Assembly (NCBI GenBank): GCA_024401695.1
Contig: JAKSKN010000001.1
Span: forward strand, 372,001 to 436,000
Length of the DNA: 64,000 nucleotides
Source of the DNA: Bacteroidales bacterium
GTDB taxonomy: Bacteria; Bacteroidota; Bacteroidia; Bacteroidales; UBA932
Direction of reading: 5' to 3'
A model generated the notes under the pieces. It saw only the letters and a program-made list of their open reading frames with translations, searched no databases and was not told where the DNA came from. Positions within the stretch are counted from its first letter, which is position 1; the number at the start of each line of letters is the position of its first letter. Both the position numbers and the translations under genes were made by a program. Shown piece by piece: positions 1 to 8,410 of this stretch.

Positions 1-1018
1 CTTCGTCGGGCAGGACGATCGCCGTCTCCATCCCCGGTGTGCCGCCCAGACGGGCCAGGATGTCCGGGAGCTGCTTGGCCATCCCTATGCTGCTCGGTAC
101 GCTGAGGACATTGATCTCAGGGGTTGCGCAGCCCTCGGGATCGGGCTCGAACGCCTGAGGGAAGCGCACGGCGTTGTCGGCCATGAAAAAGGATGACTTG
201 TTGGCGGGGTCCTTGATCATTGCGGTGCGATAGTCCCAGCAGAACTGGGCGATACCGGCATCACGCATTTTCCCCATCAGTTTCTTTTCGCACTCGGAAA
301 GTGCATTCAGACCGACGAACACGAAGGATGAACAGTGCGGCAGATGTCCGGCAAGGACATCGACCACGGATTCGGAATCCAGACGGTCGGCTATCTCGCG
401 GTACACCTTCCCTTCGTAGCTCATATGCTTTTCGGTAAGCGCAGCGTTGAAGTTGGCGTAGAGCTTGAACAGGATGTCCCAGATCTGCAGGAACTTGACC
501 TTGTAGTTCTTGTCATCCCCGCTTTTCAGATCGACCGTGAGGGCCGAATCCCTGTCGCGGAAATGGTTCAGAAAACGCTCTATCGCATCAATCTGGCCCT
601 GGGAGAGATAGGAATAGGTATCCTGTATGCTCTTGAAGTCCGCCACATTGGCAAAAAGGCCCTCCGCCCTGACCAGATACTTGTCCACGTCATCAAAGTC
701 AGCGAGGAGCACATCGCCCCAGAAGATGAAGTCGTCGAGCGGTTCGGGCTTAGGCACAAGCTGCTTGTACTGGTCGAACAGTTCGAGCAGCAGCTGCACG
801 CGGTCGGTCGGTTCCTCCGCAGTCAGGCGGTAGAAGAAATCGTTCATTGTGAACATAGCCGGCGCGACGACCGGTTTCGAGCCGTCCGCCGCCACGCATT
901 CACCCAGCCATTTCTTGAAGAATGACCTTGCACGGCGGTTCGGGAAGATGAAGCATACGCTCTCGATGCTCCCCCGGGAGTAATAGTGTCTTGCTACCTG
1001 TTGCAGAAAAGGAGTCAT
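1..1018 (-). CDS. AddB-like inactivated helicase / PD-(D/E)XK nuclease family protein (partial, N-terminal part)
   Basis: The minus-strand frame is open from an ATG at 1018 to the window edge, about 339 codons with no stop, so the C-terminus lies outside. The N-terminus contains IFPNRRARSFFKKWL and later FVFVGLNALSECEKKLM, which resemble the N-terminal part of the large AddB-like proteins found beside addA in Bacteroidales. In that family the N-terminal helicase-like region is usually inactive and a RecB-type nuclease domain lies at the C-terminus; that end is not visible. Inferred role: recombinational repair of double-strand breaks. The start is set by a -7 element 3 nt upstream and by divergence from the transglycosylase gene at 1062. 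The family call rests on N-terminal similarity only. Confidence 0.6.
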   Translation of the reverse strand, partial: MTPFLQQVARHYYSRGSIESVCFIFPNRRARSFFKKWLGECVAADGSKPVVAPAMFTMNDFFYRLTAEEPTDRVQLLLELFDQYKQLVPKPEPLDDFIFWGDVLLADFDDVDKYLVRAEGLFANVADFKSIQDTYSYLSQGQIDAIERFLNHFRDRDSALTVDLKSGDDKNYKVKFLQIWDILFKLYANFNAALTEKHMSYEGKVYREIADRLDSESVVDVLAGHLPHCSSFVFVGLNALSECEKKLMGKMRDAGIAQFCWDYRTAMIKDPANKSSFFMADNAVRFPQAFEPDPEGCATPEINVLSVPSSIGMAKQLPDILARLGGTPGMETAIVLPDE

Positions 1019-1021
1019 ATA

Positions 1022-1029
1022 CAAATATA
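1022..1029 (-). promoter_or_regulatory. -7 promoter element for the AddB-like gene
   Basis: The minus strand reads TATATTTG, matching the Bacteroidota -7 consensus TAnnTTTG, 3 nt before the ATG at 1018. That spacing predicts a leaderless or nearly leaderless mRNA. No clear -33 TTG is seen. The element is 20 bp from the opposing -7 box at 1050-1057. Confidence 0.6.
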
Positions 1030-1049
1030 CCTAAATAGGACCATTTTAT

Positions 1050-1057
1050 TATATTTG
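1050..1057 (+). promoter_or_regulatory. -7 promoter element for the lytic transglycosylase gene
   Basis: TATATTTG lies 4 nt before the ATG at 1062. It fits TAnnTTTG and predicts a nearly leaderless transcript. The footprint would overlap that of the divergent promoter at 1022-1029. Confidence 0.6.
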
Positions 1058-1061
1058 TGAC

Positions 1062-1946
1062 ATGAAAAAATTTTTAACAGCCCCTGCACTGACTATATTC
1101 CTTTCCATCCTTGCATTCATCCCTGCCGGTGCGCAGACCCTCTTCCAGCCGGAAGAGCTCCACAAGCAGCCGCCGAAAGTCCCGTCATACGCCGTCTTTG
1201 CCGGCGACACCATACGCTTCACCCGCCAGGATTTCTATGAGAGCATGGACCGCGAGCTCATCGCATTCACATATATGCACAGCACCACCCTGCTGATGCT
1301 CAAGCGCGCTCCGCGATTCTTCGCGCAGGTCGAGCCCGTCCTCAGGGCAAATGGAGTCCCGGACGACCTGAAGTATCTGATGGTGATTGAAAGCAACCTG
1401 GATCCTACAGCCCTGTCAACGTCCAAGGCCGCAGGCCTGTGGCAGTTCACCAAGGCAACCGCACAGAAATACGGGCTGGAGGTTTCCGATGAGGTGGATG
1501 AGCGCTATCATATCGAAAAGGAGACAGAGGCTGCGTGCAGGTATCTTCTTGAAGCGCACGCCAAGTACGAAGACTGGTTCACCGTCGCCGCCAGCTACAA
1601 CGCCGGGCAGGCAGGCATTTCCAGAAGGCTGGAGAGCCAGCACCAGAGCACCGCGCTGGAGCTGTGGCTTCCGACCGAGACCGCCCGCTATATGTACCGC
1701 ATCCTCGCCGCAAAGATGCTTTTCGAGCATCCTGAATCGTTCGGATTCCACATCGACCCGTCTGAAGGCTACCCGTACATCCCGCCGAGGACATCGGTAA
1801 CCATAAGCGATCCGATTCCCGACCTTGCAGACTTCGCTGAAGAGCACGGCACCAATTACAACCAGCTCAAGAAAGCTAATCTGTGGCTCCGCGACAGCAA
1901 GCTGACCAACAAGAACCACAAATCCTATACTGTTCTGATTCCGTAA
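1062..1946 (+). CDS. Exported lytic murein transglycosylase (SLT domain, MltD-like)
   Basis: 294 aa. Residues 1-25 form a signal peptide ending in ...PAGAQ. An SLT (lysozyme-like) domain covers about residues 85-200. The motif VIESN places the catalytic Glu at about residue 110, followed by SKAAGLWQFTKATAQKYG and SYNAGQ, both hallmarks of family 1 transglycosylases. The enzyme cleaves the MurNAc-GlcNAc bond to give 1,6-anhydro-MurNAc in the periplasm. The C-terminus (NYNQLKKANLW...YTVLIP) looks like one degenerate LysM repeat; MltD proteins usually have more. It is divergent from the AddB-like gene and followed after 59 bp by alr, also a wall gene. A second SLT protein lies at 48055. Confidence 0.9.
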   Translation: MKKFLTAPALTIFLSILAFIPAGAQTLFQPEELHKQPPKVPSYAVFAGDTIRFTRQDFYESMDRELIAFTYMHSTTLLMLKRAPRFFAQVEPVLRANGVPDDLKYLMVIESNLDPTALSTSKAAGLWQFTKATAQKYGLEVSDEVDERYHIEKETEAACRYLLEAHAKYEDWFTVAASYNAGQAGISRRLESQHQSTALELWLPTETARYMYRILAAKMLFEHPESFGFHIDPSEGYPYIPPRTSVTISDPIPDLADFAEEHGTNYNQLKKANLWLRDSKLTNKNHKSYTVLIP

Positions 1947-1991
1947 CGTCAATCATTCCGTTTTTATTGTCATCTCCTGCGATATATTTGT

Positions 1992-1999
1992 TATATTTG
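1992..1999 (+). promoter_or_regulatory. -7 promoter element for alr
   Basis: TATATTTG ends 6 nt before the ATG at 2006. A TTG at about 1967-1969 sits 22 nt upstream, close to the usual -33 spacing. A second TATATTTG copy at 1983-1990 could be an alternative. Both predict a very short leader. Confidence 0.6.
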
Positions 2000-2005
2000 T
2001 ATGAT

Positions 2006-3118
2006 ATGATGAATGAGAATGATTTTTCGCGTCTGGAGCTGAGCCTGCCGAATTGCAGGAGCAATTACAGGTATTTCCGCTCACGCCTGAAAAAGACCAC
2101 GAAGTTGCTGGTGCTGGTGAAGGCCAACGCCTATGGCCACGGTGCCGTGGAGTTCGCCTCGATGCTTCAGGCAGAGGGCGCAGACTATCTGGCGGTGGCT
2201 TTGCCTGTCGAGGGCGTCGAGCTCCGCAGGAACGGTATTTCTCTTCCTGTTCTCGTTCTCACCGCCGGGATGGATTTCTTCCCCGAGATCATCGAGTACC
2301 GTCTCGAGCCCGGCATACCCAACCTTGAGACGCTCAGAGCATTCTGCGACACTCTCCGTGAGAAGGGGGTGAAGGATTATCCTGTCCATATCAAGCTCGA
2401 CACCGGTATGCACAGGCTCGGTTTCATGACCCACGAGATTCCGGAGCTCCTGACGTTCCTCAAGTCCCACGACGAAGTCAGGGTGAAGTCAATCTATTCC
2501 CACCTGGCAGTTGCGGAAGACCCTGAACAGGATGAATTCACCCTCGGTCAGATCTCTATGTTCGAAAGCAATGCCGGGACAATCACCGACGCAATCGGAT
2601 ACAAGCCTATGTGGCACGTGCTGAATTCCGCGGGTATCGAAAGGTTCCCGCAGTTCCAGCACGATATGGTGCGCCTCGGTATCGGCATATACGGCGTCAG
2701 CGCCCTCCCGGACGTAAAGCTCGCTCCTGTGGCATCGCTCAAGGTGAAAGTCCTTCAGATCAAGCAGCTCCACCCGGGCGACGGCACCATCGGCTACGGC
2801 CGTTGGGGGAAGGTTGCACCGGAAGGCACGACCATCGCGACCATCCCTGTCGGCTACGCAGACGGTCTTGACCGTCATCTCGGCCGCGGAGCGGCATCAT
2901 TCTCCATCAACGGACACCGCGTGCCCACGATAGGCAACATCTGTATGGATATGTGTATGCTTGACGTAACCGGTCTGGACGTCAAGGTGGGTGACACCGT
3001 AACCATCTTCGGTGAAGACCCTTCAGTCTGCGAGCTCGCGGACATACTCGGGACCATCCCGTACGAGATCCTCACTTCCGTTCCACGACGCATCGAAAGA
3101 TTTATAATCCGCAAATGA
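2006..3118 (+). CDS. alr: Alanine racemase
   Basis: 370 aa, normal family length. It interconverts L- and D-alanine with PLP and supplies D-Ala for peptidoglycan. LVKANAYGHG contains the PLP lysine at residue 39. GYGRWGK carries the catalytic tyrosine region, and VPTIGNICMDMCMLDVT is the conserved substrate-site segment. The frame is open upstream to 1883, but the alr-like sequence begins at ATGATG (2006/2009), just behind a -7 element, so 2006 is chosen. rmuC follows after 1 nt, suggesting co-transcription. Confidence 0.95.
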   Translation: MMNENDFSRLELSLPNCRSNYRYFRSRLKKTTKLLVLVKANAYGHGAVEFASMLQAEGADYLAVALPVEGVELRRNGISLPVLVLTAGMDFFPEIIEYRLEPGIPNLETLRAFCDTLREKGVKDYPVHIKLDTGMHRLGFMTHEIPELLTFLKSHDEVRVKSIYSHLAVAEDPEQDEFTLGQISMFESNAGTITDAIGYKPMWHVLNSAGIERFPQFQHDMVRLGIGIYGVSALPDVKLAPVASLKVKVLQIKQLHPGDGTIGYGRWGKVAPEGTTIATIPVGYADGLDRHLGRGAASFSINGHRVPTIGNICMDMCMLDVTGLDVKVGDTVTIFGEDPSVCELADILGTIPYEILTSVPRRIERFIIRK

Positions 3119-3119
3119 T

Positions 3120-4451
3120 ATGAACACTACCGCAATCATCATAATTGCAGCAGTGCTGTTGCTGGCGGCCATCGTCGTCATAATCGTCTTTGCCTCGAAG
3201 GTCGGGAAGCTTCAAGGTGAAAAGCTGGCACTGGAAGGGCAGCTCAAGGCCCAGGATGACACATACCGCACCTTGGACGCACAAAGGATGGAACAGCAGA
3301 GAATGCTGGTCGAGGAGCGCGAGAAGGCATTCGAGAGCCAGCGCAAGCAGATGGAGGAATCCTTCAGGACCCTCAGCGAGCAGAACTCCGCCGGCCTTCG
3401 CCGTCAGAACGCAGAATCGATCAACGAACTGCTCAAGCCCATACAGGAAAGGTTCAAGGGGTTCGAGCAGTCCGTAAAGGACTCGCAGGAAAAGTCGATA
3501 GCCCAGGATTCTGCAATGCGCGAGCTCCTCAAGACCGTGATGGAACAGTCCAGGACCGTGGGCGAGGAGGCCAGGAACCTTGCGAATGCATTGACAGGCC
3601 AGTCCAAGATCCAGGGTGATTTCGGCGAAATGCTGCTGGTAGACCTGCTGAAGAACTCCGGGCTCGAGGAAGGGATACACTTCAAGACCCAGGGAGTGAT
3701 CCAGGACGGGCGCGGCCACGAGGTCAAGAGCGACTCCGGAGCCACGCTCATCCCTGACGTGATCGTATACTATCCCGACGACACGGAGGTCATCATCGAT
3801 TCGAAGGTCAGCCTCAACGCCTACGTGAACTATATGAATGCGGCATCGGTCGAAGAACGCCAGCGCTTTGCGAAGGAGCACATAGCGAGCGTCAGCAAGC
3901 ACATCGACGAGCTCAAGACAAAGGACTACGCTTCATACATCGAAGCTGACAAGAAGAAAGTCGACTACAACATAATGTTCATACCGATGGAAGGCGCATT
4001 CAGGCTTATGCTTGAGTCAGAGCCGACCCTGTGGCAGCGTGCAAAGGACGGCAAGGTGCTCATCGTGAGCCAGATGAACCTTATGATAGTCCTGAATATG
4101 ATTCTGATGAGCTGGAAGCAGCACGATCAGGAAAAGAATATCCAGGCGGTGTATGATACGGCAGGAGAACTTATGAGCCAGCTCAAGAACTGGATGGATT
4201 CCTTCGTCAAGGTCGGCGAACATCTCGAAAAGGCCCGGGATGCATACGGCGAATCAAAGAGGAAGCTGCAGGATTCCAGCCAGTCGGTCATCAGGAAAAT
4301 CGACAAGCTCGAGCATCTCAAGCTTGCGCCGAAGCGTTCGAATGCCAGGATCAAAGCAGGCGCGCGCATTGTGGCGGGCCAGGAATCAATCATTCCGCAG
4401 GAGCTTTCCGACGGCCTTGAAACAGAAGAGACATCAAACACACAACAATAA
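3120..4451 (+). CDS. rmuC: DNA recombination protein RmuC
   Basis: 443 aa. An N-terminal membrane helix (about residues 4-26) is followed by a long charged coiled coil (about 28-150) and the RmuC (DUF195) nuclease-like domain at about 170-400, with IQGDFGEMLLVDLL, PDVIVYYPD and VIIDSKVSL. RmuC limits rearrangements at inverted repeats and is thought to act as a membrane-tethered nuclease; its mechanism is incompletely known. The start is 1 nt after the alr stop, and the next gene begins 1 nt after its stop, so alr, rmuC and the C1B peptidase gene are probably one transcript. Confidence 0.92.
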   Translation: MNTTAIIIIAAVLLLAAIVVIIVFASKVGKLQGEKLALEGQLKAQDDTYRTLDAQRMEQQRMLVEEREKAFESQRKQMEESFRTLSEQNSAGLRRQNAESINELLKPIQERFKGFEQSVKDSQEKSIAQDSAMRELLKTVMEQSRTVGEEARNLANALTGQSKIQGDFGEMLLVDLLKNSGLEEGIHFKTQGVIQDGRGHEVKSDSGATLIPDVIVYYPDDTEVIIDSKVSLNAYVNYMNAASVEERQRFAKEHIASVSKHIDELKTKDYASYIEADKKKVDYNIMFIPMEGAFRLMLESEPTLWQRAKDGKVLIVSQMNLMIVLNMILMSWKQHDQEKNIQAVYDTAGELMSQLKNWMDSFVKVGEHLEKARDAYGESKRKLQDSSQSVIRKIDKLEHLKLAPKRSNARIKAGARIVAGQESIIPQELSDGLETEETSNTQQ

Positions 4452-4452
4452 C

Positions 4453-5817
4453 ATGAAAAGACTGATTACCATTACACTGATGCTTGCGGGCATCTGCGCT
4501 TCAGCCCAGACTAACGGAGCCCTTACCGGGGACATCCTTGACGAGATCGCAAAAGGATACGAGAATTCCCCTTCGGACAAGGCGCTTCGCAATGCACTCA
4601 ACCAGGTGCCGCTTGCCACTCTCGCCATCAATGCCGACAACGCGGCGATGATCGACACCCATTTTTCAGACTGCGTCAGGACAAAGGGCATCACAGACCA
4701 GAAATCATCCGGCCGATGCTGGCTGTTTACCGGGCTCAACGTACTCCGCGCGGCAGCCATTGACAAATACGGCCTCGACGAACTTGAGTTCTCACAGACA
4801 TATTGCTTCTTCTGGGACCAGCTCGAGAAATGCAATCTTTTCCTCCAGTCCGTCATCGACACCCGCAAGAAGCCTATCACCGACCGCGAAGTCGACTGGC
4901 TGTTCAGCAACCCGCTCAGCGATGGCGGCACCTTCACCGGAGTTGCCAACCTCGTGATGAAATATGGAGTCGTACCGTCAAACGTGATGCCGGAGAGCTA
5001 TATCGCCAACAACACCTCGGCAATGTCCACCCAGCTCAAGACCCTTCTCCGTCAGGATGGTCTGGAACTCAGGGAAGACCCGGTCGGCATCAAGAAAGCC
5101 AACATCCCGGCATTCCTCCAGGACCTCAAGGTACGTATGCTCAAGGAAATCTACCACGTCCTCGCGCTCAGCTACGGAGTGCCTCCGAAATCCTTCGAAT
5201 GGCAGGGCAAAACCTATACTCCCGTCGAATTCTACCAGGAACTCCTGGGCTATGACCTCGAGAACGACTACGTGATGCTGATGAACGACCCTAGCCGTGA
5301 GTATGGCAAGGTCTATGAGATACAGTACGACCGCCACACCTATGACGGGCAGAACTGGCTGTACATCAATCTTCCGATTGAAGATATCAAATCGATGGCG
5401 ATCGCCTCGATCAAAGCCAACAAGGCGATGTATTTCAGTTGTGACGTCGCCAAGTTCCTCGACCGCAAGCGCGGTGTCGCCGACCTCAGGAACTTCGACT
5501 ACGAATCACTTCTCGACGTCGAATTCACAATGGACAAGAGACAGCGCGTAATGTCACACGCCAGCGGTTCAAGCCACGCGATGACCCTTATCGGAGTTAA
5601 CCTGAAGGACGGAGCCCCTCAGAAATGGATGGTCGAGAACAGCTGGGGCAACACCGGCTACAACGGGAAACTCATTATGACCGACGAATGGTTCAACGAG
5701 TATATGTTCCGCCTTGTCGTTGAAAAGCAATTCGTCCCTGCCGACCTGCTCAAGCTTCTGGACAAGAAACCTGTCCAGCTCCCGGCCTGGGATCCGATGT
5801 TCCTCGGCGAGGAATGA
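4453..5817 (+). CDS. Exported aminopeptidase C / bleomycin hydrolase-like peptidase (C1B)
   Basis: 454 aa. The papain-type triad is visible: Cys89 in SSGRCWLF, His375 in SSHAMTLIGVN and Asn396 in ENSWGN. The sequence fits PepC/bleomycin hydrolase, which removes N-terminal residues from peptides. Unlike cytosolic PepC, residues 1-18 form a signal peptide (ITITLMLAGICASAQ), so it probably acts in the periplasm or outside. The frame is open upstream to 4240, inside rmuC, but the ATG at 4453 precedes the signal peptide and is 1 nt from the rmuC stop. The C-terminal exopeptidase plug of cytosolic homologues appears altered (PVQLPAWDPMFLGEE). A terminator follows at 5825. Confidence 0.88.
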   Translation: MKRLITITLMLAGICASAQTNGALTGDILDEIAKGYENSPSDKALRNALNQVPLATLAINADNAAMIDTHFSDCVRTKGITDQKSSGRCWLFTGLNVLRAAAIDKYGLDELEFSQTYCFFWDQLEKCNLFLQSVIDTRKKPITDREVDWLFSNPLSDGGTFTGVANLVMKYGVVPSNVMPESYIANNTSAMSTQLKTLLRQDGLELREDPVGIKKANIPAFLQDLKVRMLKEIYHVLALSYGVPPKSFEWQGKTYTPVEFYQELLGYDLENDYVMLMNDPSREYGKVYEIQYDRHTYDGQNWLYINLPIEDIKSMAIASIKANKAMYFSCDVAKFLDRKRGVADLRNFDYESLLDVEFTMDKRQRVMSHASGSSHAMTLIGVNLKDGAPQKWMVENSWGNTGYNGKLIMTDEWFNEYMFRLVVEKQFVPADLLKLLDKKPVQLPAWDPMFLGEE

Positions 5818-5824
5818 CATACAC

Positions 5825-5860
5825 AGAAAAGCGGGGCGATCTTCATCGTCCCGCTTTTCT
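5825..5860. terminator. Bidirectional rho-independent terminator
   Basis: A 15-bp stem (AGAAAAGCGGGGCGA with its complement, one G-U pair) encloses a 6-nt loop. It lies between the convergent peptidase gene and rpmH. The arms are A-rich and T-rich, so it can serve both strands; the plus side has the better T-tract. Confidence 0.85.
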
Positions 5861-5878
5861 TAATTTCCTTGACAGAAA

Positions 5879-6031
5879 TTAAAACCTGTCCTCTGAAGAG
5901 ACAGTGAGCTTCTTGCGACCGTGTGCACGACGTGCAGCAAGCACGCGGCGGCCGTTAGGTGTGCTCATACGCTCGCGGAAGCCATGCTTGTTGACTCTCT
6001 TGCGATTGGATGGTTGGAATGTCCTTTTCAT
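5879..6031 (-). CDS. rpmH: 50S ribosomal protein L34
   Basis: A short gene of 50 codons reading [20 protein letters not shown] and ending in ...[15 protein letters not shown]. This is the canonical basic L34 sequence ([25 protein letters not shown]). L34 is a late-assembling protein of the large ribosomal subunit. In many bacteria rpmH lies near dnaA/oriC with rnpA; here rsmG is 11 bp upstream on the same strand, but no dnaA, rnpA or yidC is seen. It ends at the shared terminator 5825-5860. Confidence 0.97.
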   Translation of the reverse strand: MKRTFQPSNRKRVNKHGFRERMSTPNGRRVLAARRAHGRKKLTVSSEDRF

Positions 6032-6042
6032 ATCTAGTTCTT

Positions 6043-6657
6043 TTAATTATTCATTTTGGGAGGGCAAAGGTAAGATTTTCCGATTTCAATTACAAATTTT
6101 TCTGCGAAATATTCATCGTCAATCCATTCACTTATCGGCCACGCTGAGACAAGGTGCGGGTCAAGCCTGAATTTGCCGCACATCTGCGCAATTTCTTCGT
6201 TGACGTCGCCACCCTTAAGGTACAGAATACCATTGCGATACTTTCCTTTCACCCAGGGATAGAAATTATCCAGTGACGTGACGGCACGGGACACCACCCA
6301 ATCGAACTGGCCGGGCAGTGACTCGGCCCGTGCATTGACGCAGCGGACATTGTCCAGACCCAGTCCGTCCGCAACGGCCTGAGCGACCTTTATCTTCTTC
6401 CCTATCGAGTCACAGAGCGTGAACTGAACATCCGGGAAGACCATTGCAAGGGGGATACCCGGGAATCCGCCGCCGCAGCCCACGTCAAGCACGGTCTCAC
6501 CGGCCTTGAACCGCTTGTATTCGGCAATGGCAAGTGAGTGGAGTATGTGATGCTCATAAAGGTTCTCTATATCCTTGCGGGAAACGACATTTATCCTGTC
6601 ATTCCATTCCGTCCAGAGCGCTATCGCCTTTTCAAAGTCAGTCTTGTTGAATGTCAT
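6043..6657 (-). CDS. rsmG: 16S rRNA (guanine-N7)-methyltransferase RsmG
   Basis: 204 aa, usual length. It methylates G527 of 16S rRNA at N7 using SAM. The SAM-binding loop [16 protein letters not shown] is at about residues 56-71, and [14 protein letters not shown] matches the RsmG fold. The N-terminal [20 protein letters not shown] is the classic RsmG signature. The ATG overlaps the glpC stop by 4 nt (ATGA), so it is probably translationally coupled and the last gene of the polA-glp run. Confidence 0.96.
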   Translation of the reverse strand: MTFNKTDFEKAIALWTEWNDRINVVSRKDIENLYEHHILHSLAIAEYKRFKAGETVLDVGCGGGFPGIPLAMVFPDVQFTLCDSIGKKIKVAQAVADGLGLDNVRCVNARAESLPGQFDWVVSRAVTSLDNFYPWVKGKYRNGILYLKGGDVNEEIAQMCGKFRLDPHLVSAWPISEWIDDEYFAEKFVIEIGKSYLCPPKMNN

Positions 6658-7883
6658 CTGTTGAGTTCTCTTGTCTTTTGGATGTCAAGGGCATCGAGAA
6701 GCACCTCGATGGTGTTCAGGACCTTTATGCCCGTCCCGTTCTCAATCTGCCATTTACAGGTCTCGCAATCAGCCACGACCGTCCCGGCACCGGTACGGGC
6801 TATGTCTGCGAACAATTTCTCCCCTATCTTCTGGGAATACTCATAATTCTCCTTCTTGTACCCGAAGGTACCGGCTATGCCGCAGCATTCCTGGTCAAGG
6901 ACGTCCAACTGCATCCCGGGGATCATCTTCAACAGGTCTATGGAGTATATCTGCCAGCCGAGCATCTGCATATGGCAGGATGTGTGATATGCATAATGGC
7001 CTTTCCAATCCTCCCTGAAGGCAAGACGGATCTCACCGGAATCAATCTTTCCGAACAGCCACTTCGTCGCAAGCATCACGTGCTGGCGGATATCATCGGT
7101 CTTTACGCCAAGCAGGTGATCATAGTCATTGCGTATGGTGAGGGTGCAGGTTGCGCTTGTGGTCACGATATCTTCCGAACCGTTCTCAAGAGCCTTGCGT
7201 ATGGATGCGGCATTCGCCTTCGCATTGATTCTGGCCCGGGCGGACAGTCCGTTGTTGATGAACGCCGCACCACAGCATTTCTCCCTGTCGAGCAGACGCA
7301 CGCCATAGCCGCAGACATTCAGGAGTTCGATGAGAGCAGCGCCCAGCGACGGGTAATTGTATTCCACGTAGCAGCCGTGATAGAAAGTGACGAATCTGGC
7401 ATAGCCGTCCTGCGACAGCGCGTTGAACTGCTTCGAGAACCGTTCTGAAGCATACTGTGGAAGGTGACGCCTCCTGTCTATCCCGAATGCATCGAGAATG
7501 GAGCGGAAGGACGGCTTGTCAGCAAGTCCGTTGACGGCACGCGGATGGGATGTCGCCACTGACCCTACGAAATCAGTATTGGCTATCAGCGAATTGCGCA
7601 GGGCGTGGGCGCTTCTGCCGTACTTGATTCTCGCCGTCTGGATTATGTCACCTACCTCCACGCCGGACGGGCAGGCCACCTCGCAGCGCTTGCAGTTCAG
7701 GCAAAACCTCAGCGTCAGATCATAGAAACGCGGATCCCGGATGCGATAACGCTCTCCATCCGGGCCGGCCTGCTTCGGGCCCGGATAATCAGGGTTCACC
7801 GACTTCATAGGGCAAACCGTTGTACATAAGTCACACTTCAGGCACTGCTCGAAGTTGTTCTTGCTTATATTATCCTGCTGCAT
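6654..7883 (-). CDS. glpC: Anaerobic glycerol-3-phosphate dehydrogenase subunit C
   Basis: 409 aa. Two 4Fe-4S motifs are visible: Cys14/17/20 with Cys24-Pro, and Cys61/64/67 with Cys71-Pro. Two CCG domains follow, with CCGAAFINNG and CCGIAGTFGYKKENYEYS. GlpC is the iron-sulfur subunit that anchors GlpAB to the membrane and passes electrons to quinone. The start overlaps the end of glpB by 19 nt and the stop overlaps rsmG by 4 nt. Domain order and length agree with E. coli GlpC, so this subunit looks intact, unlike GlpB. Confidence 0.94.
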   Translation of the reverse strand: MQQDNISKNNFEQCLKCDLCTTVCPMKSVNPDYPGPKQAGPDGERYRIRDPRFYDLTLRFCLNCKRCEVACPSGVEVGDIIQTARIKYGRSAHALRNSLIANTDFVGSVATSHPRAVNGLADKPSFRSILDAFGIDRRRHLPQYASERFSKQFNALSQDGYARFVTFYHGCYVEYNYPSLGAALIELLNVCGYGVRLLDREKCCGAAFINNGLSARARINAKANAASIRKALENGSEDIVTTSATCTLTIRNDYDHLLGVKTDDIRQHVMLATKWLFGKIDSGEIRLAFREDWKGHYAYHTSCHMQMLGWQIYSIDLLKMIPGMQLDVLDQECCGIAGTFGYKKENYEYSQKIGEKLFADIARTGAGTVVADCETCKWQIENGTGIKVLNTIEVLLDALDIQKTRELNR

Positions 7884-8410
7884 ATGTCCAATGCTGAATT
7901 TACAATGTCAACGTCCCCTGCCAGGATCTCACCGGCAGCGTACAGATTCTTCATAGGCACTCCATCGCGGAGCACCCTCCCGTCAAGAGTTTTCACGCCG
8001 AACTTTTCGAAGGGCTGCGGAGCGAAGAAATCAGGGTCATACCACTTGCTGCGGTCACGTTCAAAGTCGACGTCGCAGCCGAAAAGAGGTTCGTATATAT
8101 TATCCATCGTAGCCACAAGCCCCTTGCTGAAGAACTTGCCGGTCGCCAGGATATAGTTGTCGGCACACAGGCCGGTACCTTCAAGGTTGCTCACGACAAG
8201 TGACTCAAGCACATCTCCCTTCCATACTCCACCAAGCACACGTCCGCCAGTCAGGAATGTCCCGCCCATCGCGATGAATTCCTGCCTTGGAACTTCATTC
8301 AGGCTTAGGCCTCCGCTGACTATGCAGCATTTCCTGCCGGCTTTCTGCAGCCGTATTCCAGCTGTCACTCCGGCAAGGCCTCCGCCTATTATCACAACAT
8401 CGTATTTCAT
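7865..8410 (-). CDS. glpB: Compact GlpB-like flavoprotein subunit of glycerol-3-phosphate dehydrogenase
   Basis: 181 aa against about 420 in E. coli GlpB. The N-terminal dinucleotide-binding motif YDVVIIGGGLAGVTAGIRLQ is present. The sequence then jumps to a region matching the C-terminal third of GlpB: YILATGKFFSKGLVA, EPLFGCDV and DFFAPQPFEKFGV. About 200 or more central residues are absent, and the terminal Gly-rich FAD segment is replaced by NSALDICSRII. The frame is continuous, so this is a compact form and not a frameshift. The ATG at 8410 overlaps the glpA stop by 4 nt. An upstream in-frame start at 8488 would lie inside glpA and is rejected. It may be a reduced but functional subunit or a decaying one. 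Confidence 0.8.
   Translation of the reverse strand: MKYDVVIIGGGLAGVTAGIRLQKAGRKCCIVSGGLSLNEVPRQEFIAMGGTFLTGGRVLGGVWKGDVLESLVVSNLEGTGLCADNYILATGKFFSKGLVATMDNIYEPLFGCDVDFERDRSKWYDPDFFAPQPFEKFGVKTLDGRVLRDGVPMKNLYAAGEILAGDVDIVNSALDICSRII

Noticed and set aside
335-925. Plus-strand ORF in the first kilobase
   Set aside because: Lies opposite the AddB-like gene, which has continuous coding sequence and a promoter; the plus product has no recognisable features.
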